Shown here one piece after another: positions 23,049-29,021 of a stretch of 29,021 nucleotides of DNA. Position 1 is the first letter of the stretch, and the number at the start of each line of letters is the position of its first letter. A model generated the notes under the pieces. It was not told the origin of the DNA. It worked only from the letters and a program-made list of their open reading frames with translations, and searched no databases. Source of the stretch: Bacteroidetes bacterium UBA3022 (GTDB taxonomy: Bacteria; Bacteroidota; Bacteroidia; Chitinophagales; BACL12); contig DDYY01000092.1 of NCBI GenBank assembly GCA_002346225.1, forward strand, positions 1 to 29,021, in the 5' to 3' direction. The translations under genes were made by a program, and so were the position numbers.

Positions 23049-25553
23049 ATGTGGCAAGTCATTTCCAGGATTATTCTTCGCAATCGCGTCATTTTTTTGA
23101 CGGCCTGGATTCTATTGACCGCATTTATGGTCTTTAAGACGCTGCAGGTTCAGTTAAGCTATGACCTGAATAAGAGCATTCCCGATAAAGCACAGGCCAA
23201 TCTGGATTATGAGGCGTTTAAAAAGGAGTTTGGCGATGAGGGCAATCTGATTGTCATTGCCGTACAAACCGATCGTTTTTTTGAGCTGGACTTTTTCAGG
23301 GAATGGACGCGACTCACGGAAGCCATTGGTGAGGTTCCGAATGTGCAGAACGTATTGTCTGTGCCGCAGTCCGTTCGGCTGGTGCGCAACAACACTGCCC
23401 GCAAATTCAATGTGGCGCCCTTATTCAACGAAATTCCGGCCAGTCAGGCGGAGTTGGACTCTATTAAGGAGGAGTTTTACAACCTGCCATTTTATACCAA
23501 CAGGTTGTACAACCAGGAAGAGGATGTATTCCTCATGCTGGTTTCGCTGGATCGGGATATCCTTTCTTCTGTCCGGAGGATAACGGTTGTAGACGACATA
23601 TATGCGCTTACCCGGCCTTTCGAAGCATCGACATCCACGGCATTGCATTATACCGGTTTGCCGATAATCCGCCATTTTCAACTCACCAAGATTTCGGCAG
23701 AAATTCAAATGTTCCTGCTGTTGGCGGTAGTGGTAACTGTCTTGGTGCTGTTCGTTTTGTTCCGTTCCTGGATAGCCGTCGTATTTCCCTTGCTGATTAT
23801 TGGCAGCGGCGTGGTGTTTTCCATGGGCTTAATGGCCATCATCGGATTCAAGGTCACCCTGCTCACCGGTCTTATTCCCAGCCTGCTCATTGTGATAGGT
23901 GTACCCAATTGCGTCTACCTCCTCAATAAATACCATATAGAGTTTCGCCGGCACGGTAATAAGATCCGCGCCCTAACGGTCATTATAGAAAAGGTGGGCT
24001 ATGCGATGTTCTTCACCAACCTTACCACGGCTGTGGGATTTGGTGTATTCTACTTTACCGGGGTTTCCATGCTTACCGAATTCGGATTAATTACATTCAT
24101 CAGCATTGTAATTACCTTCTTGTTATCCATCATCATCCTTCCGGTCATATTCAGTTTTCTGCCCAAGCCGCGGGCCAGCGACACCAATCACCTGAACAAC
24201 AAGGGTTTCCATTTTATTATCGATAAACTAATCCGGTGGACCTTTCACCACAACAGAATAGTACTCGGAGCAGCTATTGCGTTGGTAATTTTTGTTGTGC
24301 CGGGGGTCTTGAAAATTCACTCCACAGGGTTTATTCTGGACGATATTTCCCATACTACCGATGTATACAAAGACCAGATGTTTTTTGAATCTGAATTCAA
24401 TGGTGTACTGCCTTTTGAAATCATGATTACCAAAAAGCCGCAGTATGCACGGGTGAAGGATACTGTCATTCATGCCCGCATGGATATGCATGTGGAAGAT
24501 TCCATAGTGGGCTACGATACGGTGTTCGTGTACAGAACCGACACCATGGAATCGAAAGTTACAGGCTATTCGACATTACAACGCATTGCTGCATTGCAGA
24601 CGGTATTGTCGGAATACGAATGCTTCTCTACTTCCCTGTCTATACTGGATGGAATGAAGTTCGCCCGGCAGGCTTACTACAACGGCAGCACGCGTTACTA
24701 TGCATTGCCCGACTTTTCACGACTGACAAGCAATGACCGTAAAGTAGGAGACTTCCTGCAAAATACCGGCGAATCCAACCTCACCAGAAATGTATTCACC
24801 GACCCGTCTGGAACCAAAACACGCATCAGCCTTCAAATGGCTGACATAGGCTCGGACTCCATGCCCAAACTCATTGCTCAACTTCGTCCTCAGGTAGATT
24901 CCATATTTGAAAAGGATGCATATGATGTAAGTTTTACCGGAACCAGTGTCGTGGCGCTGGAAGGTTTCAATTATCTCATTAAAAGTCTGTTGGGCAGTGT
25001 AAGCCTCGCGCTTATTATCATTGCTATCATCATGACCACCCAGTTCAGGTCTGCACGCATGCTGATGCTGGCGCTGCTTCCCAACCTGATACCATTACTG
25101 TTTACCGCAGCACTGATGGGGTATTTCAATATTCCCCTCAAACCTTCAACAGTACTCATATTCAGCGTCGCATTTGGGATAGCGGTGGACTATTCCATCC
25201 ATTTCCTGGCTAAATACCGACAGGAACTCATTCGCCATAGTTTTGATGTAAGGGAAACGGTGCGTACTGCACTCAACGAAACCGGAATGAGTATGATTTA
25301 TACTTCCATTATCCTGTTCTTTGGCTTTTTCATCTTTACTTTCAGCGATTTCGAAGGAACCAAGAACCTGGGTATCCTTACATCTGTAACACTCATAGTA
25401 GCCTTATTTACCAACCTGCTGTTGTTGCCTACCTTACTGCTTACATTCGATAAGAAACTGGAACAATTGCATAAAAAGCGCTATGCAAAAGACAAACCCA
25501 CTTTCGCTGATCTTATCCAGTCGGAAAATGGAAGTGACAACAAGAAAAAATAA
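23049..25553 (+). CDS. MMPL/RND-superfamily transporter
   Basis: An 834-residue protein of the MMPL (predicted exporter, Patched-like) branch of the RND superfamily. It has the expected internal duplication: one transmembrane helix at about 14-34, a large periplasmic domain, a five-helix block (about 215-385), then a second helix (about 400-420), a second periplasmic domain (about 425-635) and a second five-helix block. The conserved proton-relay region is clear in the second half: SVAFGIAVDYSIHFLAKYRQE, with Asp at about 713 in GIAVDYS; the first half has the weaker IGVPNCVYLLNKYH. Members export lipids or hydrophobic molecules; the substrate here is unknown. The C-terminal tail is basic. 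It ends two bases before ileS, so the two are very likely cotranscribed. Confidence 0.88.
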   Translation: MWQVISRIILRNRVIFLTAWILLTAFMVFKTLQVQLSYDLNKSIPDKAQANLDYEAFKKEFGDEGNLIVIAVQTDRFFELDFFREWTRLTEAIGEVPNVQNVLSVPQSVRLVRNNTARKFNVAPLFNEIPASQAELDSIKEEFYNLPFYTNRLYNQEEDVFLMLVSLDRDILSSVRRITVVDDIYALTRPFEASTSTALHYTGLPIIRHFQLTKISAEIQMFLLLAVVVTVLVLFVLFRSWIAVVFPLLIIGSGVVFSMGLMAIIGFKVTLLTGLIPSLLIVIGVPNCVYLLNKYHIEFRRHGNKIRALTVIIEKVGYAMFFTNLTTAVGFGVFYFTGVSMLTEFGLITFISIVITFLLSIIILPVIFSFLPKPRASDTNHLNNKGFHFIIDKLIRWTFHHNRIVLGAAIALVIFVVPGVLKIHSTGFILDDISHTTDVYKDQMFFESEFNGVLPFEIMITKKPQYARVKDTVIHARMDMHVEDSIVGYDTVFVYRTDTMESKVTGYSTLQRIAALQTVLSEYECFSTSLSILDGMKFARQAYYNGSTRYYALPDFSRLTSNDRKVGDFLQNTGESNLTRNVFTDPSGTKTRISLQMADIGSDSMPKLIAQLRPQVDSIFEKDAYDVSFTGTSVVALEGFNYLIKSLLGSVSLALIIIAIIMTTQFRSARMLMLALLPNLIPLLFTAALMGYFNIPLKPSTVLIFSVAFGIAVDYSIHFLAKYRQELIRHSFDVRETVRTALNETGMSMIYTSIILFFGFFIFTFSDFEGTKNLGILTSVTLIVALFTNLLLLPTLLLTFDKKLEQLHKKRYAKDKPTFADLIQSENGSDNKKK

Positions 25554-25555
25554 TC

Positions 25556-28500
25556 ATGGAAGCAAAGGATATTCAACAGCGGTTCAAAGAGTATAAGCAA
25601 CTCGATCTTCCCCAATTGGATAAGAAGATGCTTTCCCTGTGGGAGGAGGAAAAAACATTTGAGCAATCATTATCGGAGAGAGAAGGTGCACCCGCATTTG
25701 TTTTCTATGAAGGTCCTCCTTCTGCCAACGGAGCTCCCGGCATCCATCACGTCATATCCCGCACCATCAAGGACTTGTTCTGTCGCTACAAAACAATGCA
25801 GGGTTTTAAGGTAGACCGAAAAGGCGGTTGGGATACCCACGGACTGCCCGTAGAACTGGGCGTGGAAAAACTGCTTGGTATCAATAAAGACGATATCGGC
25901 AAGAAAGTAAGCGTGGAAGAGTACAACGCCATCTGTAGGCGGGAAGTCATGAAGTACAAGGATCAGTGGGATGAGCTAACGCGCATCATGGGGTATTGGG
26001 TAGACCTGAACGATCCTTATATTACGTTTGATAACAATTATATAGAAACACTCTGGTACCTGCTCAGCGAGTTGCACCAAAAAGGGTATCTCTACAAAGG
26101 ATATAGTATTCAGCCTTATTCACCTGCTGCGGGCACAGGTCTCAGCAGCCATGAACTGAATATGCCCGGATGCTATCGGAATGTGAAAGACACCACCATT
26201 GTGGCGCAATTCAAAGTAGCCGACAATGCAGCTTCGGAGTGGTTGCGAAAAAACGTTGCCACAGAAGTTTTCTTCCTGGCATGGACTACCACACCCTGGA
26301 CACTTCCCTCCAATACAGCCCTGGCTGTCGGAAGAAAGATTGTGTATGTACAGGTGAATACCCTGAATCCGTATACAGGTGCTCCGGTTTCTGTTATTGT
26401 CGCCAAAGATTTGCTCTACAATTTCTTCAAGGAAGAACAGCGCGATCAGCCGCTCGAACAAAACGAAGGCTGGAATAAACACTTGCCCTGGCAATGGGTG
26501 CGTGAAATGAAGGGAGAAGAACTGGAGGGCATAACGTATGAACAATTGCTGCCCTACACCCAACCTGAAGAAGGTAAAGCTTTTGTAGTGGTGGCCGCCG
26601 ATTTCGTCAGCACAGAAGACGGCACCGGTATTGTGCATCTGGCACCCAGCTTCGGCGCCGATGACTTTCGGACAGCACAACAGAACGGAATAGGAGCCCT
26701 TACCCTGGTAGATAAGCAAGGTCGCTTTACAGAAGCTGCAGGGGAACTTGCCGGCAGGTATGTGAAGAATTACAAGGATGATCCGGAATGGGAAAACCCC
26801 GACGTGTTTATTGCCATCAAGTTGAAAGAAGAAAACCGGGCCTTCCGGGTTGAAAAATACGAGCACAACTATCCGCATTGCTGGCGGACCGATAAACCGG
26901 TCATCTATTACCCGCTGGACTCCTGGTTTATCCGAACAACCGCTGTAAAGGAGCAACTGCTTCAAAACAATGCAACTATTAACTGGAAGCCTGCCAGCAC
27001 CGGCGAAGGACGATTCGCTCAGTGGCTGGAGAATCTGGTGGACTGGAACCTCAGCCGCTCGAGGTACTGGGGAACGCCCCTGCCTGTATGGCGCACAGAA
27101 GACGGCGCGGAAGAGGTGTGCATAGGCTCTGTAGCGCAGTTGACGGAATTGTATACCAAAGCACTGGAGGCTGGTTTCAATAAAGATTTGGGCTATACCA
27201 TTAAAGATGGATTGCTTCAGATTGATTTGCATAAACCCTTTGTAGATGAAATTGTGTTGCTGTCGCCTTCGGGGAAACCCATGCGTCGGGAGCAGGATTT
27301 GATAGACGTCTGGTTCGATTCGGGAGCCATGCCCTACGCGCAGTGGCACTATCCTTTTGAAAATAAAGAGCAATGGAAAAATGCTTTTCCGGCCGACTTC
27401 ATTGCGGAGGGAGTGGACCAGACCCGCGGATGGTTCTTTACACTGCATGTGATTGCCACCATGCTGTTCGATTCCGTGGCGTTTAAGAATGTAGTTTCCA
27501 ACGGACTTGTGCTTGATAAGAACGGCAACAAAATGTCCAAGCGACTGGGCAACACCGTTAATCCGTTCGATACCATTTATAATTATGGTGCTGATGCTTC
27601 CCGCTGGTACATGATTACCAATGCCCAGCCCTGGGACAACCTCAAGTTCGACCTGGAAGGGCTGAAAGAGGCCCAGCGCAAATTCTTCGGCACGCTCTAC
27701 AATACTTATTCCTTCTTCGCATTGTATGCCAATGTGGATGGGTTCGACCCGTCTGATGAAATGGTGCCGCTGGAAGAGCGACCCGATCTCGACCGATGGA
27801 TTTTATCCAAGCTGCATACCCTGGTAGATGAAGTGGGTAGATCTTATGAGGCTTATGAGCCCACCCGTGCCGGTCGGCTGATTGAAGATTTTGTCGGGGA
27901 ACAACTGAGTAACTGGTACGTGCGGCTTTGCAGAAGGCGCTTCTGGAAAGGTGAGGTATCGGCAGACAAATCGGCTGCTTATCAAACCCTGTATACCTGT
28001 CTGGAGACGATAGCACAGCTGATGGCGCCCATCGCACCATTCTTCTCCGACTTCCTGTACCGCAACCTGAAAGGGGACCAGGCGGGGTCGGTGCATATAA
28101 CGCGCTTTCCTGCGGCAGACAGCAATGCCATCGATAAAGAACTGGAAGGAGCCATGCAATTAGCGCAGGATATTTCCTCCACTATTCTGGCGCTGCGCAA
28201 AAAAATGAATATCAAGGTGCGTCAGCCGCTGGAAAAGGCACTGATTCCGGTATTGTCTCCTGAAATCAAAGCACGCATACTGCGTGTCAGCGATATTATC
28301 GCTGCTGAGGTGAATATCAAATCGATTGAATTCATCGAAGATATGCAGGGCATGGTCACCAAGAAGGTCAAGCCAAACTTTAAATTGCTCGGGCCACAGC
28401 TGGGAGGTGATATGAAATTTGCTTCAGCCCAGCTGATGGAAATGAACCAGGAGGACATTGCCCTTTTCGAGCAAAAAGGGGAAATGGAACTAAATGTCAA

Positions 28501-28879
28501 TGGTGCGACCTATATTATTGGTATTGACAAAGTGGAGGTGGTAACGGAAGATATTCCCGGCTGGCAGGTAGCGAAGGCCGGTGACCTGACGGTGGCACTA
28601 GATGTCAATATTACGGAAGCACTGCAGCAGGAAGGTGATGCGAGGGAGTTGGTAAGCCGTCTGCAGAAGCTGAGAAAGGATATGGACCTGGCCATTACCG
28701 ATAAGATTGAAGTATCGATAGTGGCAGGGCCGGAAATGGAAAAGTCGATACTGAGTTATAAAAATTATATTTGCACCGAAATTCTGGCGGCAAGAATCGA
28801 AGTAGTCAGGGAACTCAGCCCATCTGAAACTTTGGAGGTGAATGATCAGAAGATCGAGGTATCTCTACAAAAAATTTGA
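25556..28879 (+). CDS. ileS: Isoleucyl-tRNA synthetase, IleRS2-like, with swapped HIGH motif
   Basis: A 1107-residue class I synthetase charging tRNA-Ile. YEGPPSANGAPGIHHVISR (residues 51-69) is the signature region: the expected H-x-G-H is replaced by Gly62-Ile63-His64-His65, a first/third swap coded GGC ATC CAT CAC. The KMSKR loop is at 659-663. The CP1 editing domain has TTPWTLPSNTALAV (about 244-257) and GTGIVHLAPSFGADD (about 358-372), so post-transfer editing appears intact. WFDSGAMPYAQWHYP and GVDQTRGWFFTLH are typical of IleRS. The eukaryote-like, long C-terminal region places it with IleRS2 rather than the E. coli IleRS1 form. Other enzymes with this altered motif are hyper-resistant to mupirocin. 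It starts two bases after the MMPL stop and is followed by a DksA-like gene. Confidence 0.96.
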   Translation: MEAKDIQQRFKEYKQLDLPQLDKKMLSLWEEEKTFEQSLSEREGAPAFVFYEGPPSANGAPGIHHVISRTIKDLFCRYKTMQGFKVDRKGGWDTHGLPVELGVEKLLGINKDDIGKKVSVEEYNAICRREVMKYKDQWDELTRIMGYWVDLNDPYITFDNNYIETLWYLLSELHQKGYLYKGYSIQPYSPAAGTGLSSHELNMPGCYRNVKDTTIVAQFKVADNAASEWLRKNVATEVFFLAWTTTPWTLPSNTALAVGRKIVYVQVNTLNPYTGAPVSVIVAKDLLYNFFKEEQRDQPLEQNEGWNKHLPWQWVREMKGEELEGITYEQLLPYTQPEEGKAFVVVAADFVSTEDGTGIVHLAPSFGADDFRTAQQNGIGALTLVDKQGRFTEAAGELAGRYVKNYKDDPEWENPDVFIAIKLKEENRAFRVEKYEHNYPHCWRTDKPVIYYPLDSWFIRTTAVKEQLLQNNATINWKPASTGEGRFAQWLENLVDWNLSRSRYWGTPLPVWRTEDGAEEVCIGSVAQLTELYTKALEAGFNKDLGYTIKDGLLQIDLHKPFVDEIVLLSPSGKPMRREQDLIDVWFDSGAMPYAQWHYPFENKEQWKNAFPADFIAEGVDQTRGWFFTLHVIATMLFDSVAFKNVVSNGLVLDKNGNKMSKRLGNTVNPFDTIYNYGADASRWYMITNAQPWDNLKFDLEGLKEAQRKFFGTLYNTYSFFALYANVDGFDPSDEMVPLEERPDLDRWILSKLHTLVDEVGRSYEAYEPTRAGRLIEDFVGEQLSNWYVRLCRRRFWKGEVSADKSAAYQTLYTCLETIAQLMAPIAPFFSDFLYRNLKGDQAGSVHITRFPAADSNAIDKELEGAMQLAQDISSTILALRKKMNIKVRQPLEKALIPVLSPEIKARILRVSDIIAAEVNIKSIEFIEDMQGMVTKKVKPNFKLLGPQLGGDMKFASAQLMEMNQEDIALFEQKGEMELNVNGATYIIGIDKVEVVTEDIPGWQVAKAGDLTVALDVNITEALQQEGDARELVSRLQKLRKDMDLAITDKIEVSIVAGPEMEKSILSYKNYICTEILAARIEVVRELSPSETLEVNDQKIEVSLQKI

Positions 28880-28884
28880 ATTGT

Positions 28885-29021
28885 ATGGCAAAGAGTAAGC
28901 AACCATCAACCAGCGGAAAGACAAAGGCAACAGCTAAATCAGCATCCTCGAAGACCGCAACGCCTAAAAAGAAAGCGGCTCCTGCAAAGAAAACAGCAGC
29001 CACCAAAGCGGCTCCTAAAAA
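28885..29021 (+). CDS. Lys/Ala-rich N-terminus, probable TraR/DksA-type zinc-finger protein (partial)
   Basis: The first 45 codons of a gene that runs out of the window, starting five bases after the ileS stop. All that is visible is a very basic, low-complexity segment: MAKSKQPSTSGKTKATAKSA, then repeated KTATPKKKAAPAKKT and AATKAAPK. In Bacteroidota the gene between ileS and lspA is commonly a TraR/DksA C4 zinc-finger regulator with just such a Lys/Ala/Pro-rich tail at the start, so this is the best guess from position and composition. The zinc finger itself lies outside the window, so histone H1-like or other basic proteins are not excluded. Confidence 0.6.
   Translation, partial: MAKSKQPSTSGKTKATAKSASSKTATPKKKAAPAKKTAATKAAPK

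Noticed and set aside
26120..27448. A 442-codon open frame antisense to ileS
   Set aside because: It lies wholly inside ileS, which is certain from its motifs; the antisense peptide has no recognisable domains and an uneven composition. Long antisense frames are common opposite well-coded genes.

Overview
The window looks like a chromosomal, mostly housekeeping stretch from a member of the Bacteroidota, probably near the Chitinophagia or Saprospiria. The evidence is a PorZ homologue with a type IX secretion (T9SS) sorting domain, TAnnTTTG-type -7 boxes in front of genes, little sign of Shine-Dalgarno sequences, a RecQ with the C-terminal helix-turn-helix extension common in this phylum, and ileS followed directly by the Lys/Ala-rich start of what is probably a TraR/DksA-type zinc-finger gene. 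There are no RNA genes, insertion sequences, CRISPR arrays or integration sites that I can see, and no gene-free stretch longer than about 185 bases.

Layout. 1-181: the C-terminus of a tail-collar (microcystin-dependent-like) protein. 191-2106 (-): ybdL and yafV, overlapping by 13 nt, a transaminase plus omega-amidase pair. 2107-3533: a small accessory patch with an Asp-rich hexamer-repeat micro-ORF, two unrecognised exported proteins and a short possible gene remnant. 3614-4696 (-): mannose-1-phosphate guanylyltransferase. 4850-8952 (+): recQ, scpA and a UPF0104-type membrane protein. 8953-15915 (-): mfd, two tandem DUF3108-like exported paralogues, a metallo-beta-lactamase-fold exported protein with a Cys-rich insert, and a Cys/Met-metabolism PLP enzyme. 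16050-18661 (+): a ferredoxin-NADP-reductase-like flavoprotein and a GT-C-like polytopic protein. 18648-22927 (-): porZ, a DUF4185-like lipoprotein and recO. 23049-29021 (+): an MMPL/RND transporter, ileS and the truncated DksA-like gene.

Genes that plausibly work together: ybdL and yafV (2-oxo acid amide salvage, methionine/glutamine transamination); recQ, mfd and recO (DNA repair, but in separate transcription units); porZ with its neighbours (T9SS cell surface). Several start codons were moved from the longest open frame to an internal ATG (UPF0104, mfd, the second DUF3108-like gene, porZ, the DUF4185-like gene and the MMPL gene), because the longer frames began at TTG or ran into a neighbouring gene.

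The most interesting observation is that the isoleucyl-tRNA synthetase carries a swapped class I signature, GIHH instead of HxGH. This change is known from a subset of IleRS2 enzymes that are hyper-resistant to mupirocin. I did not find a clearly new multi-gene system. The porZ-DUF4185-recO cluster, the Cys-rich metallo-beta-lactamase-fold protein beside tandem DUF3108-like proteins, and the Asp-repeat micro-ORF are the parts least explained by known biology.
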